The position numbers were made by a program, and so were the translations under genes. From Megamerina dolium (lineage: Eukaryota; Arthropoda; Insecta; Diptera; Megamerinidae), in contig OY978525.1 of NCBI GenBank assembly GCA_963854835.1, positions 52,869,429 to 52,933,428 on the forward strand: DNA of 64,000 nucleotides, given 5' to 3'. Every line of letters begins with the position of its first letter. Positions within the stretch are counted from its first letter, which is position 1. Positions 1 to 10,368 of the stretch are shown piece by piece. Under the pieces are notes generated by a model. That model was not told the origin of the DNA and ran no database searches. It was given only the letters and a program-made list of their open reading frames with translations.

Positions 1-3000
1 CATTATTTTTTCTAAAAATCGTGAAAAATACAATCGTGACCGAAATATATTGTTTTGAAGAGGCTTGAACAAGTAAATGCAAAATCCATTATCTTCATTA
101 AAAAATCGTGAAAAACAGATTGTAGCCGAAATATGCTGTTTTGAGGAGGTTTGAACAAGTAAATTCAAAACACATTATTTCTTCTACAAATCGTGAAAAA
201 TACAGATTTTGGCCGAAATATATTTTTTTGAAGGGGCTTGAACACGTAAATTCAAAATCCATTATTTTTTCTAAAAATCGTGAAAAATACAATTGTGGCC
301 GAAATATATTGTTTTGAAGGGGCTTGAACAAGTAAATTCAAAATCCATTATTTTCATTAAAAATCGTAAAAAATACAGATCGCGGCCGAAATATATTGTT
401 TAGAAGGGGCTTGAACAAGTAAATCTAAAATCCATTATTTTCATTAAAAAATCGAGAAAAATACAGATTGTGGCCGAAATATATTGTTTTGAATGGGCTT
501 GAACAAGTAAATTCAAAATCCATTATTTTCATTAAAAATCGTGAAAAATACAGATTGTGCCCGAAATATATTGTTTAGAAGGGGCTTGAACAAGTAAATC
601 TAAAATCCATTATTTTCATTAAAAAATCGAGAAAAACACAGATTGTGGCCGAAATATATTGTTTTGAATGGGCTTGAACAAGTAAATTCAAAACATATTA
701 TTTCTTCTAAAAACCGTGAAAAATACAGATTGTGGCCGAAATATATTGTTTTGAAGGGGCTTGAACAAGTAAATTCAAAATCCATTATTTTTTCTAAAAA
801 TCCTGAAAAATACAATCGTGACCGAAATATATTGTTTTGAAGAGGCTTGAACAAGTAAATGCAAAATCCATTATTTTCATTCAAAAATCGTGAAAAACAG
901 ATTGTAGCCGAAATATGCTGTTTTGAGGAGGCTTGAACAAGTAAATTCAAAACACATTATTTCTTCTACAAATCGTGAAAAATACAGATTGTGGCCGAAA
1001 TATATTTTTTTGAAGGGGCTTGAACACGCAAATTCAAAATCCATTATTTTTTCTAAAAATCGTGAAAAATACAATTGTGGCCGAAATATATTGTTTTGAA
1101 GGGGCTTGAACAAGTAAATTCAAAATCCATTATTTTCATTAAAAATCGTGAAAAATACAGATTGTAGCCGAAATATATTGTTTTGAAGGGACTTGAACAA
1201 GTAAACTCAAAATCCATTAATTTCACTGAAAATGGTAAAAAAACAGATTGTGGCTGAAACATATTGTTTTGAAAAGGCTTGAACATTAAATCCATAATTT
1301 TCACTAAAAATCGTGAAAAATGCACATTGTGACCGAAATATATTGTTTTGAAGAGGCTTGAACAAGTAAATGCAAAATCCATTATTTTCATTAAAAAATC
1401 GTGAAAAACAGATTGTAGCCGAAATATGCTGTTTTGAGGAGGCTTGAACAAGTAAACTCAAAACACATTATTTTTTCTAAAAATCGTGAAAATTACAATT
1501 GTGGCCGAAATATATTGTTTTGAAGGGGCTTGAACAAGTAAATTCAAAATCCATTATTTTCACTAAAAATCGTGAAAAATACAGATTGTGGCCGAAATAT
1601 ATTGTTTAGAAGGGGCTTGAACAAGTAAATCTAAAATCCATTATTTTCATTAAAAAATCGAGAAAAATACAGATTGTGGCCGAAATATATTGTTTTGAAT
1701 GGGCTTGAACAAGTAAATTCAAAACATATTATTTCTTCTAAAAACCGTGAAAAATAGAGATTGTGGCCGAAATATATTGTTTTGAATGGGCTTGAACAAG
1801 TAAATTCAAAACATATTATTTCTTCTAAAAACCGTGAAAAATACAGATTGTGGCCGAAATATATTGTTTTGAAGGGGCTTGAACAAGTAAATTCAAAATC
1901 CATTATTTTTTCTAAAAATCCTGAAAAATACAATCGTGACCGAAATATATTGTTTTGAAGAGGCTTGAACAAGTAAATGCAAAATCCATTATTTTCATTC
2001 AAAAATCGTGAAAAACAGATTGTAGCCGAAATATGCTGTTTTGAGGAGGCTTGAACAAGTAAATTCAAAACACATTATTTCTTCTACAAATCGTGAAAAA
2101 TACAGATTGTGGCCGAAATATATTTTTTTGAAGGGGCTTGAACACGCAAATTCAAAATCCATTATTTTTTCTAAAAATCGTGAAAAATACAATTGTGGCC
2201 GAAATATATTGTTTTGAAGGGGCTTGAACAAGTAAATTCAAAATCCATTATTTTCATTAAAAATCGTGAAAAATACAGATTGTAGCCGAAATATATTGTT
2301 TTGAAGGGACTTGAACAAGTAAACTCAAAATCCATTAATTTCACTGAAAATGGTAAAAAAACAGATTGTGGCTGAAACATATTGTTTTGAAAAGGCTTGA
2401 ACATTAAATCCATAATTTTCACTAAAAATCGTGAAAAATGCACATTGTGACCGAAATATATTGTTTTGAAGAGGCTTGAACAAGTAAATGCAAAATCCAT
2501 TATTTTCATTAAAAAATCGTGAAAAACAGATTGTAGCCGAAATATGCTGTTTTGAGGAGGCTTGAACAAGTAAACTCAAAACACATTATTTTTTCTAAAA
2601 ATCGTGAAATATACAATTGTGGTCGAAATATATTGTTTTGAAGGGGCTTGAACAAGTAAATTCAAAATCCATTATTTTCACTAAAAATCGTGAAAAATAC
2701 AGATTGTGGCCGAAATATATTGTTTAGAAGGGGCTTGAACAAGTAAATCTAAAATCCATTATTTTCATTAAAAAATCGAGAAAAATACAGATTGTGGCCG
2801 AAATATATTGTTTTGAATGGGCTTGAACAAGTAAATTCAAAACATATTATTTCTTCTAAAAACCGTGAAAAATAGAGATTGTGGCCGAAATATATTGTTT
2901 TGAAGGGGCTTGAACAAGTAAATTCAAAATCCATTATTTTTTCTAAAAATCGAGAAAAACACAGATTGTGGCCGAAATATATTGTTTTGAATGGGCTTGA

Positions 3001-3683
3001 ACAAGTAAATTCAAATTCCATTATTTCTTCAAAAAATCGTGAAAAATACAGATTGTAGCCGAAATATACTGTTGAGGAGGCTTGAACAAGCAAACTCAAA
3101 TCACATTATTTCATCTACAAATCGTGAAAAATACAGATTGTGGCTGAAACATATTGTTTTGAGGAGGCTTGAACAAGTAAATTCATAATCCATTATTTTC
3201 ACTAAAAATCGTAAAAAATACAGATTGTGGCCGAAATATATTGTTTTGAAGGGGCTTGAACAAGTAAATTCAAAATCCATTATTTTCACTAAAAATCGTG
3301 AAAAATACAGATTGTGGCCGAAATATATTGTTTAGAAGGGGCTTGAACAAGTAAATCTAAAATCCATTATTTTCATTAAAAAATCGAGAAAAATACAGAT
3401 TGTGGCCGAAATATATTGTTTTGAATGGGCTTGAACAAGTAAATTCAAAACATATTATTTCTTCTAAAAACCGTGAAAAATAGAGATTGTGGCCGAAATA
3501 TATTGTTTTGAATGGGCTTGAACAAGTAAATTCAAAATCCATTATTTTTTGTAAAAATCGTGAAAAATACAATTGTGGCCGAATTATATTGTTTTGAAGG
3601 GGCTTGAACAAGTATATTCAAAATGCATTATTTTCACTAAAAATCGTGAAAAATACAGATTGTGGCCGAAATATATTGTTTTG
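1..3683. repeat. 87-bp satellite array, left arm
   Basis: Tandem head-to-tail monomers of about 87 bp fill this stretch and continue past the left edge. Each carries a well conserved core (GCCGAAATATATTGTTTTGA), then a GGCTTGAACAAGTAAA box, then a variable box of about 25 bp, then AATCGTGAAAAATACAG. Monomer lengths drift by a base or two, and a deletion form (GAACATTAAATCC in place of GAACAAGTAAATCC) occurs near 1285 and 2403. Variants with ATATGCTGTT in the core (near 131, 912, 1430, 2030, 2544) are typical of this arm. About 42 monomers are present. No gene is seen here; open frames arise because 87 is a multiple of three. The array stops at the junction with the retrotransposon at 3683/3684, in the middle of a core box. 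Confidence 0.97.
640..2900. repeat. Tandem duplication of a 13-monomer block (period 1118 bp)
   Basis: The order of variant monomers from about 640 to 1757 is repeated from about 1758 to 2900 at a constant shift of 1118 bp. Rare changes are shared by both copies: AATCCTGAAAAATAC (near 800 and 1918), the ATATGCTG core (912 and 2030), and the GAACATTAAATCC deletion monomer (1285 and 2403). The copies differ at isolated sites, for example ATTACAATTG against ATACAATTG near 1492 and 2610. The left edge of the homology is placed where monomers 1118 bp apart begin to agree, near 640, and the right edge where they diverge, near 2900. The pattern points to recent unequal exchange or segmental duplication within the array. 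Confidence 0.85.
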
Positions 3684-3805
3684 TAAATAATTTATACACA
3701 ATTGTTAATTCACTATACGTATTTTATTTTTCTATTTACTCGTTTATATTCCATGCACTGATTTGTAATTTATAATTATTATAATGTATGTATCGCGATT
3801 GGAAA

Positions 3806-3806
<1 letters not shown>
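3684..3806 (-). repeat. Terminal direct repeat, left copy (3' side of the element)
   Basis: This 123-bp segment matches 11295-11417 at all but one position (GTAATTTATA here, GTAAATTATA on the right). It abuts satellite on its outer side and the TA microsatellite on its inner side. Read on the minus strand, the sequence just beyond its inner edge starts TGTTTTTCC, which fits a 5'-TG LTR start, and the repeat contains AATAAA (plus-strand TTTATT at 3723-3728) as a possible poly(A) signal. The most economical reading is the first ~125 bp of a 3' LTR whose remainder has been lost to the satellite. No polypurine tract lies next to it, so the LTR reading is uncertain. Confidence 0.7.

Positions 3807-3810
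<4 letters not shown>

Positions 3811-3890
<80 letters not shown>
3811..3890. repeat. (TA)40 microsatellite
   Basis: Forty uninterrupted TA dinucleotides sit just inside the left terminal repeat. This is where a polypurine tract would be expected next to a 3' LTR, so the expansion or a rearrangement may have replaced it. The lack of interruptions suggests recent slippage or, alternatively, limited sequencing accuracy in the tract length. Confidence 0.95.
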
Positions 3891-3896
<6 letters not shown>

Positions 3897-4203
3897 TCGA
3901 ATTTGTATAAAAAAAAAAGAAAAAGCGCGGAAAAAACACGATCTCGCCAAAAAATCTTCAAGGACCGAATGTGAAAAATAATAACATCGGTCGATCATAA
4001 CGCGAACCGCGAAAACCCAAAAACATAAAAGGGGAATTTATGTGGAGAGTTGGGTTGCCATATGGTAAGTATGCAAGGTAAGGTAAGTAAAAATGGTAAG
4101 TATCATTAATTCATTTTATAAATACTATTTCATTATTTTTACTTCCTTCATTCAGGGACTGGCCATATGGCTTGTCTAAAGGGATTTAGACATCGCGGCC
4201 CGC
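3891..4203. other. Non-coding spacer between microsatellite and Gag-like fragment
   Basis: About 310 bp with no convincing gene. It is A-rich at the left, then contains three GGTAAGTA-like units at 4064-4101 and a pyrimidine-rich stretch ending in CAG at 4155. It lies in the 3' region of the retroelement relative to the minus-strand coding direction, yet its splice-like signals face the plus strand. Confidence 0.6.
4065..4155 (+). other. Candidate 91-bp intron, plus strand
   Basis: A strong 5' splice consensus (ATG|GTAAGTATG) at 4065 is followed 91 bp later by a pyrimidine-rich run and TTCAG|G at 4151-4156, a canonical 3' splice site of typical insect short-intron length. Two more GTAAGT motifs lie inside. 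Both flanks carry GCCATATGG-like sequence, so the two sites may instead reflect a small duplication. No open plus-strand coding frame was matched to it. It is antisense to the retroelement genes. This is a pattern match only. Confidence 0.3.
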
Positions 4204-4230
4204 ATGCACTCGTGCATTAATTGAGTGCAT
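4204..4230. repeat. Inverted repeat, 8-bp arms
   Basis: ATGCACTC at 4204-4211 pairs perfectly with GAGTGCAT at 4223-4230 across an 11-base loop; the inner ATGCACTCGTGCAT is itself a partial palindrome. It overlaps the stop codon of the minus-strand Gag-like fragment (4217-4219) and marks the edge of the GC-rich block. A hairpin terminus of a captured fragment or an RNA stem-loop are both possible. Confidence 0.6.
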
Positions 4231-4693
4231 CTCTTAGACGGGACAGTGAACCGATCGCGTCCTCGATCGCTCGAGCTGTCCTCCGACGAACATCGGGAGT
4301 CGGTCGTTGTCTCGGCTGGGAGCTTCTCGGGGTGGAAGCTGCGTGTGGTTGCTCGACGCGACGAGAGCGCGGAGGGTTTCGCTGCAATCCGTGGCGGAGA
4401 TCCTCAGGTATGCGCCGATGCCGGGGTTCAGGACGATGCCTCGTGCGTCCGCCTTCAGGTTGTCCACGTGGCGCACGATTACGTCGTCGACGCTGTTGGG
4501 TGGTGCGGCGATTCGGCGGCCCATGCCCAGTAGGGGACCGGGCCGGATGGAGGATTTTGTGATGCGCCAATCTGCATTTTTTGCATGAGTTCGGCGAATC
4601 ACACGATCCGGTCCCGTGCGACCGAGCCAGGCAGTTGCGGCAGTATCGATGCGCGCGCACCACATCCTCCCTCTGGCTTGTGTTCATCGCCAA
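4217..4693 (-). pseudogene. Second Gag-like fragment with CCHC zinc knuckle (BEL/Pao type)
   Basis: This minus-strand frame of 158 codons has a textbook retroviral-type knuckle near its N-terminus, C18-X2-C21-X4-H26-X4-C31, followed by C37-X2-C40-X3-HH and a LHP motif. That is the same two-part layout as C300/C303/H308/C313 and C319/C322/HH in the main Gag-Pol of this element, so it derives from a BEL/Pao Gag, but the residues between differ, so it is not a simple copy. After about residue 50 the frame becomes an arginine-rich, low-information tail. An overlapping frame (4234-4665) has a more protein-like composition over that part and includes ARGIVLNPGIGAYLRI, which loosely resembles the BEL protease active-site region with the aspartate replaced. 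I infer a frameshifted Gag-protease remnant. The block is much more GC-rich than its surroundings, suggesting a different source element or host gene. The start is simply the first ATG; a longer original protein is likely. Confidence 0.6.
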
Positions 4694-4861
4694 AAACCCG
4701 CGGCAATACCGCAGAGCGTGGAGCCGATGACATAGTTGGCACCGATGATGATCGCTATGGGCGGAACTGGAAAGATAGAATTGAAAAACGAAATTAGCTT
4801 AAGGGCTTGAGCCAAAGTCTGATAACGAAAAAAAGAGATTTTTTTTTTGGATATTATGATT
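4694..4861 (-). other. Spacer after the pol stop codon
   Basis: This 168-bp stretch lies directly 3' of the Gag-Pol stop codon (TAA, 4862-4864) and before the second Gag-like fragment. It has a run of ten T on the plus strand near 4842 (A-rich on the element strand), which is weak as a polypurine tract. I see no gene. Confidence 0.5.
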
Positions 4862-7800
4862 TTACGCGAGCGGTAAAATACATAATTTTACTATGGGCCG
4901 CTTGAGAACGGCCGATTTGGTCCGAATATCTGCGACACGGATGTGGCCGTCAGATCCTCGATACAAATGAGTGACGCGTCCGAGACTCCATTCGTTGGGG
5001 GGCAGCAGCTCATCCTTGATGACCACCAATTGACCTACTTCCAGCTCCCTTTGGGGGTGTTGCCATTTGTAGCGTTTGTGCAGATCTTGTAGGTACTCAG
5101 TTTTCCATCTGCGGCTAAACTGGTGGTGAAGCGCCTTGAGTTTTTCCCATCGGTTTATTAGGGATATATCTTCCGAGTTGGGTTCGGGCAAGGCCGTTAG
5201 TGGAGCACCTCGCAGGAAGTGACCTGGAGTTAGCGCTATCAGTTCGTTGGGATCTTGAGAGAGGGGAGACAATGGTCTAGAGTTGAGCACGGCTTCGATT
5301 CTACAGAGCAGAGTTGAGAACTCTTCGAAGCGGAATTTGTGGTTGCCGGCAGTCTTTTTGAGATGAGCCTTAAAGCTTTTGACCGCCGACTCCCAGAGAC
5401 CGCCCATGTGAGGCGCACTAGGAGGAATAAAAACCCAGTCAATACCTTGCGGAGAGTATTGGGCCAGAATATCTTTGGACACCTCCTTAGAGAATTTGAG
5501 GAATTCTTTACTCATGGCTCTTTGAGCTCCAACGAAAGTTGTACCATTATCCGACATGATTTTGCGGGGAAGGCCTCTTCTGCCAACGAATCTGGTGAAT
5601 GCGGCGCAGAATGCCTCTGTAGAGAGATCAGAGCACAATTCCAAATGAATGGCCTTTGTGGAAAAGCATACAAATACAGCCACATACCCTTTGAGAAAGG
5701 CAGCAGTTCGAAGCGTAGATGCTTTAATTTGGAACGGGCCTGCAAAATCAACACCTGTGGTCGCGAAAGGTACCGACAAGGTACACCGTTCAGGCGGCAG
5801 AGCTGCCATAATCTGTGATCGAACCTTTTGTTTGTGTATGGTACAAACTTTGCATAGAAATATGCATTTCCTTATTTGGGGCTTAAGACGAGGAATATAG
5901 AATTCTTGTCGAGCCATTCGGAACATGAGCCTTTGTTCTGCGTGTAAGAGGAGAGTATGGAGAAACTCGAGGTACAAAATGCAAAATCGGGATTTTTCAG
6001 GAAGAATTATGGGGTGGCGCTCACTATAACTAAGACCAGAATGAGCTAATCGACCATTTACTCTCATGAGATTTTCCTTGTCGAGAAAAGGATTTAAAGT
6101 CAGCAAAGAGCTTTTATTGCTGACTGCGGTTGAGCTGAGAAGAGCCTTCAGCTCTTTGGGAAAATATTGCCATTGGGCTAACGAAATTAGCCGGCTTTTT
6201 GCGAAACGAATTTCGTCCTGCGAGAGTGAGGAATTCGAAATTGGAGAAGATTTTCGCAATTTAGAGAGTCCGTTATGGACAAAACGGAAGACGTAAGAAA
6301 TCACACGTAGTGCCCTTGAAAATGATGAGAACCGATCGAGAATGTCGGTATGGTCATCTAACGTGAGAAGAACCTCTACTTTCCTTTGCTCGGGGGGCAA
6401 AGTCCTGGAAAGTGTTGGTTTTGGCCAGGCTTCTTCGGGGTGATGAAGCCATGCAGGGCCATTCCACCAAAGAGTATTGGACACAAGATCTTGGGGCCTG
6501 CATCCGCGTGTACCCAAATCAGCTGGATTTTCGCTGCTGATGACATGGCGCCAGATAGCATTTCCAACGTTTTGGAGTATCTGAGCTGTACGATTAGCGA
6601 CGTAAGTTTTCCATGTGTGAGGTGATTTTTCCAGCCATGCGAGAACGATTTGAGAATCGGACCAGAAAAATATGTCTGAGAATTCGACATCTAAAGTTTC
6701 TTTAACGGACTTGGCTAGGTGCGAAAGTAAAACGGCGCCACACAATTCCAAACGTGGTAAGCTGACCGTCTGCAGAGGTGCGACTTTTCCTTTAGCCACC
6801 AGTAAATGGCAGGATATTTGATTATTCATGTCCATTGATCGTATGTACAGGGCTGCACAATACGCTTTCTCTGAAGCGTCACAAAATCCATGAAGCTGGA
6901 TTCGCTTCTTGGGAGAGAATTGTACCCATCGAGGGATTTCGATGAGACCAATGGACGAAATATTCTCCAGAAATACATTCCATTTGATGAGCGATCTGGG
7001 TTTCACGCATTCATCCCAGTCGGTGCCTTCTAACCAGAGCTCTTGGAGAAGCAGCTTGGCTTGAGTCATGATGGGCGAGAGCCATCCTGCCGGGTCAAAA
7101 AGTTTCGCAACGGCAGATAAAATTTGACGCTTGGTAGCAGCGGATGTTGTTTCGATGGGCGATACTGAGTACGAGAATGTGTCAGTCAATGCATTCCATC
7201 GTATTCCAAGGGTTTTTGTGGCACTGGCACTTTCAAATTTTAGAAAATCAGAATCGAGAAGTTCTGATTTTGGGATATTTTCTAAAATTTTAGGATGATT
7301 TGCAGTAATCTTTCGTAATGGAAATCCTGCGGAGTTGAGGACTTGTATCACTTGAGATAAAGATTCTACTGCATCTGGAATTGTATGAGAACCAGATAAT
7401 ACGTCGTCCACATAGGTTTCTTTGAAGATTATTTTTTCCACGAGAGGGAAATTCTTCTTGGAATCCTTAGCCAATTGTTGCAGTGTTCTAATGGCTAAAT
7501 ATGGAGCGCAATTTACACCAAATGTGACTGTCTTCAACCGGAAGTCCTGAATTGGAGAATTTGGTGACCTGCGAAAGAGAATTCGCTGGAAATCCTGGTC
7601 GTCATGGTGGACAAGAATTTGTCGGTACATCTTTTGTACATCACCATTGAAAACGAATTGATATAGTCGCCACCTCAGAATGAGAACCATGAGATCTGGT
7701 TGTAATGTGGGACCTATATGTAATACGTCGTTAAGAGAATGGCCTGAGCCGCTGCTTCTTGAGGCATTAAAAACAACACGCACTTTGGTGGTTTTCTTTT

Positions 7801-9940
7801 CTGGCCTCACCACTGCATGATGTGGCAGGTAAAAGGAGAAATACTTGCCATCAGAGATGATTTCATGCGAGCCTGTGGGTTCCATATGATCCAGCGTGAG
7901 GTATTCTTCGAGAACCTCATCGTAAATGGCTTTGAGATCGCTTTTCTTTGAAAAATTTTTCTCCATACTGCGAAATTGATTATAGGCTATGGTTCGGGAG
8001 TGACCAAGAGCCGTAAGAGCGGGAAAACTGGATTTAAATGGAAGCCTGACCACATATCTTCCATCTGACTTACGAGATGTGGTCCTCTGATAGTAGTCTT
8101 CACAGGCTATATCTTCTTCCGATACTTGAGCTGGCTGATTGACTTCTTCCTGTTCCCAAAACTTCCTTAGTTGAGAACTAAGAAGTTCATTGGAAACTTC
8201 CTCTACTTGTGTCGAGAATGTTGACACTTTTTGAGAGATAGGGCCACTAATTATCCAGCCAAATATCGTATTCTGTGCGAGAAGGCTTCCACAGATATTA
8301 TGGCGGATTCCGGTTAGGAGGATTTGAGGAATCAAATCACTACCTATGACCATGTCAATTTGCGCCTGCACGAAGCAATTCGGGTCAGCCAAATCTAACA
8401 TTTCGAATTGCTGCCAATCGAGCTTAGAAATTTTAAATGTGGGTAGAAATTTGGTCAATTGTGAGAGTACAATTGCCCGTGTCTGTAACTTTTTATTAGC
8501 CTTTGGGGCGACTAACGTAACGGTACAAGTCTGGTTAGAGTTTTGGATGGTTTTGCCACCCATGCCAGAAATTTCGACGTGAGTTGCTTGCGAAGGAAGC
8601 CTCAGCCGATTTTGTACCTTGGTAGAGATGAATGTTCGTTGAGAACCTTGGTCGATGAGTGCTCGAACCTTGTGAAGTTCTCCAAGATGCTCTATAGAGA
8701 CAAGAGCTGTGGGCAAAAGAGTTCTTTCTTCATTTGAGGTGAACAATGCTTGCACCTTTGAAGAAGATTTGGAGCATGATGAGCAGGGTTGCTCATCTTC
8801 GGATGATCGGTCCTGAGATCTCCGGTTTCTCGAGTTTCTTGAGGGGGTTATCGTCTGCTGCGTACTCTTTTTCTTATTGTGCGGCTGAAGCGTGGAGGTT
8901 TGCGCCAAAACCTTGGTGTTCCTACTGGGAATATTGTCTGCTGGTATGTGAAGCATCGTGTGATGCCTTCGCTGACATTGCAAACAGGAGTGTTTGCTCT
9001 TGCAGTCCCGTTTATGGTGAGTAAAGGCCAGGCAGTTCTCACAGAGATTGTGTTCTCGAACAAGCCTCACTCTATCACGAACAACTAACTTTTTAAACCG
9101 CTCACAGGATTTAAGCGAATGTGCGGCTTCGCAGATTGGACAAGAGAATGTCTGACTGCTTTCTGCAAAAAAGTTTTGGGTTTTGTTCTGGGATCTGTTT
9201 TGTGGAAATCCTGATTTATTTGGCTTGACGCTGTTGAGCCTCTCCACGACTTCGTACCTTAGAGTCAGGAATTCGTCCATTTGCTGCCATGTTGGGAGAT
9301 CCTTGCGGGAACTTAGGGATTGTTCCCAGAGAGCCAAGGAATCTTCAGGCAGTTTTGAACAGCAGATATGTACCAGGATCGGGTCCCAATTCTCTGTCGA
9401 GACGCCTTGAGAGGATAAGACGGACAGAGAATTATTGATCGTGGTTTGCAATTTCTGAATTGCTTCGCTATTCTCGTAACTCACTTGAGGGAGGTTCAAG
9501 AGAGTTTTTATCTGCTTATCGACCAGAATTCGCTTGTTTTCGAAGCGGGCCTTTAGCGCATTCCATGCCAATTCGAAATTTTCGTTGTTGAGCGCGTACT
9601 GCTTCACAATAGCTCCAGCTTTTCCTGCAGTTTTGTATCGGAGATGATACAGTTTTTGGGCAGAAGAGAGTTTAGGGTGGTTTATGTAAACCGCCGTAAA
9701 CATGTCGCGGAAGGACGTCCATTCTTCGTACCCGCCGGAAAATGTTTCGGTATCACAAGTAGGAACAGTCAGGCAAATCGCGGAATTATTTGCCTGCTCT
9801 GTTGCAGAAATAGAGTTAATTTCTGCTTGTGATGGAAGTTCCAATCTGGAGGCCGATTGAACTTCTAAGAGATCCGAAATCTGTGCTATTATGGTGTGCA
9901 CGCGCTCTTGGCAGTTTTCCATTTTATTTCTCGCTGCCAT
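4862..9940 (-). CDS. BEL/Pao Gag-Pol polyprotein (main part)
   Basis: One open frame of 1692 codons encodes most of the element's replication machinery. In order: Gag DUF1759-like region (about 55-235); zinc knuckles (C267/C270; C300-X2-C303-X4-H308-X4-C313; C319-X2-C322 then HH); aspartic protease of DUF1758 type with active-site motif LIDQGSQ (D430); reverse transcriptase with [10 protein letters not shown] (D767) and the catalytic YVDD at 843-846; Pao-type linker and RNase H with candidate catalytic D1021, E1065, D1095 and D1141; integrase HHCC domain (H1328, H1333, C1363, C1366); integrase core with D1398 (GVDFAGP), D1464 (SDNGTTF) and E1517 ([10 protein letters not shown]); and a C-terminal DUF5641-like domain (about 1595-1690). 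All catalytic motifs look intact and no frameshift is visible. The ATG used is internal: the same frame continues upstream for eight sense codons to a TAG at 9965-9967, and beyond it is the ORF at 9965-10291. The true protein therefore probably began there. Confidence 0.95.
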   Translation of the reverse strand: MAARNKMENCQERVHTIIAQISDLLEVQSASRLELPSQAEINSISATEQANNSAICLTVPTCDTETFSGGYEEWTSFRDMFTAVYINHPKLSSAQKLYHLRYKTAGKAGAIVKQYALNNENFELAWNALKARFENKRILVDKQIKTLLNLPQVSYENSEAIQKLQTTINNSLSVLSSQGVSTENWDPILVHICCSKLPEDSLALWEQSLSSRKDLPTWQQMDEFLTLRYEVVERLNSVKPNKSGFPQNRSQNKTQNFFAESSQTFSCPICEAAHSLKSCERFKKLVVRDRVRLVREHNLCENCLAFTHHKRDCKSKHSCLQCQRRHHTMLHIPADNIPSRNTKVLAQTSTLQPHNKKKSTQQTITPSRNSRNRRSQDRSSEDEQPCSSCSKSSSKVQALFTSNEERTLLPTALVSIEHLGELHKVRALIDQGSQRTFISTKVQNRLRLPSQATHVEISGMGGKTIQNSNQTCTVTLVAPKANKKLQTRAIVLSQLTKFLPTFKISKLDWQQFEMLDLADPNCFVQAQIDMVIGSDLIPQILLTGIRHNICGSLLAQNTIFGWIISGPISQKVSTFSTQVEEVSNELLSSQLRKFWEQEEVNQPAQVSEEDIACEDYYQRTTSRKSDGRYVVRLPFKSSFPALTALGHSRTIAYNQFRSMEKNFSKKSDLKAIYDEVLEEYLTLDHMEPTGSHEIISDGKYFSFYLPHHAVVRPEKKTTKVRVVFNASRSSGSGHSLNDVLHIGPTLQPDLMVLILRWRLYQFVFNGDVQKMYRQILVHHDDQDFQRILFRRSPNSPIQDFRLKTVTFGVNCAPYLAIRTLQQLAKDSKKNFPLVEKIIFKETYVDDVLSGSHTIPDAVESLSQVIQVLNSAGFPLRKITANHPKILENIPKSELLDSDFLKFESASATKTLGIRWNALTDTFSYSVSPIETTSAATKRQILSAVAKLFDPAGWLSPIMTQAKLLLQELWLEGTDWDECVKPRSLIKWNVFLENISSIGLIEIPRWVQFSPKKRIQLHGFCDASEKAYCAALYIRSMDMNNQISCHLLVAKGKVAPLQTVSLPRLELCGAVLLSHLAKSVKETLDVEFSDIFFWSDSQIVLAWLEKSPHTWKTYVANRTAQILQNVGNAIWRHVISSENPADLGTRGCRPQDLVSNTLWWNGPAWLHHPEEAWPKPTLSRTLPPEQRKVEVLLTLDDHTDILDRFSSFSRALRVISYVFRFVHNGLSKLRKSSPISNSSLSQDEIRFAKSRLISLAQWQYFPKELKALLSSTAVSNKSSLLTLNPFLDKENLMRVNGRLAHSGLSYSERHPIILPEKSRFCILYLEFLHTLLLHAEQRLMFRMARQEFYIPRLKPQIRKCIFLCKVCTIHKQKVRSQIMAALPPERCTLSVPFATTGVDFAGPFQIKASTLRTAAFLKGYVAVFVCFSTKAIHLELCSDLSTEAFCAAFTRFVGRRGLPRKIMSDNGTTFVGAQRAMSKEFLKFSKEVSKDILAQYSPQGIDWVFIPPSAPHMGGLWESAVKSFKAHLKKTAGNHKFRFEEFSTLLCRIEAVLNSRPLSPLSQDPNELIALTPGHFLRGAPLTALPEPNSEDISLINRWEKLKALHHQFSRRWKTEYLQDLHKRYKWQHPQRELEVGQLVVIKDELLPPNEWSLGRVTHLYRGSDGHIRVADIRTKSAVLKRPIVKLCILPLA

Positions 9941-9964
9941 TTTGAAATTACTGGGCAGCTCGTC

Positions 9965-9967
9965 CTA
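9965..9967 (-). other. Single in-frame TAG dividing gag-pol
   Basis: The stop codon of the upstream gag ORF lies 24 bp (eight codons) before the first ATG of the long ORF, in exactly the same reading frame. Removing this one codon position would give one continuous frame, as in most BEL/Pao elements. It sits in the N-terminal part of Gag, before the DUF1759 region, not at a Gag-Pol boundary. It is therefore more likely a nonsense mutation than programmed readthrough, although the second ATG could allow reinitiation. Confidence 0.85.
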
Positions 9968-10291
9968 ATCCGTTAAACCTACTCTTCTAAACGTGGACTT
10001 GACTTGATCATAATAGCAGCTCAAGTCCTCGAGCTTAGCCTTCAGGAGAGAAGGTGTTAAGTCTTCAACCGGAATTGTTGAAAACTTCGTGCAGAAATGC
10101 ACCAGGTTGTCCGCCTCGAAAATGAACTCATTCATGGAGGGGTCATAAGCTCTTTTTCTAGGAGTTTTCTTTGTTTCGGATGGAACTTTTGGCATTTTTT
10201 CCACTGCGCCTTTTGGAATAGCGCCAGCTGACTCTGCCCTACGACCTTCAGAGGCTACTTCCTGCTTTTCTGGTGATTTCGTCACTGGCAT
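9965..10291 (-). CDS. N-terminal segment of Gag, cut by the TAG
   Basis: This 108-codon frame starts at ATG 10289-10291 and ends in TAG. It is charged and lysine-rich over the first 45 residues (including TKKTPRKRAYD), then has a predicted helical stretch with hydrophobic spacing (FEADNLVHFCTKF and a later LLKAKLEDLSCYYDQ). It carries no named domain that I recognise. Position, strand and identical frame make it the start of the Gag-Pol protein encoded by 4862-9940. It lies about 50 bp downstream of a candidate primer-binding site, a normal leader distance for a BEL/Pao element. Alternative: a separate small protein with the long ORF translated by reinitiation; I consider this less likely. 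Confidence 0.75.
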   Translation of the reverse strand: MPVTKSPEKQEVASEGRRAESAGAIPKGAVEKMPKVPSETKKTPRKRAYDPSMNEFIFEADNLVHFCTKFSTIPVEDLTPSLLKAKLEDLSCYYDQVKSTFRRVGLTD

Positions 10292-10340
10292 ATTTGACCG
10301 AATTTATCAAAATTTGTGAAATGAAGAGTTTCCAAAAAAA

Positions 10341-10348
10341 ATGCACCA
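10341..10348 (-). promoter_or_regulatory. Candidate primer-binding site (tRNA-Gly-like), weak
   Basis: On the minus strand the sequence reads TGGTGCAT, complementary to a tRNA 3' end of the form ATGCACCA, as in insect tRNA-Gly(GCC). It starts three bases after ATCAGTGCA, which could be the CA end of a 5' LTR at 10352. Complementarity stops after eight bases (a T run follows), so support is thin. Confidence 0.35.
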
Positions 10349-10368
10349 AAATGCACTGATCGATTATG

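Noticed and set aside
3736..3998. Minus-strand open frames across the TA tract
   Set aside because: They are mostly alternating Tyr-Ile from the microsatellite and contain no recognisable protein.
4221..4797. Plus-strand open frames in the GC-rich block
   Set aside because: They are opposite-strand shadows; only the minus strand has the zinc-knuckle motif.
5339..6690. Plus- and alternative-frame open frames inside pol
   Set aside because: They overlap the conserved integrase and RNase H coding sequence and show no domain of their own.
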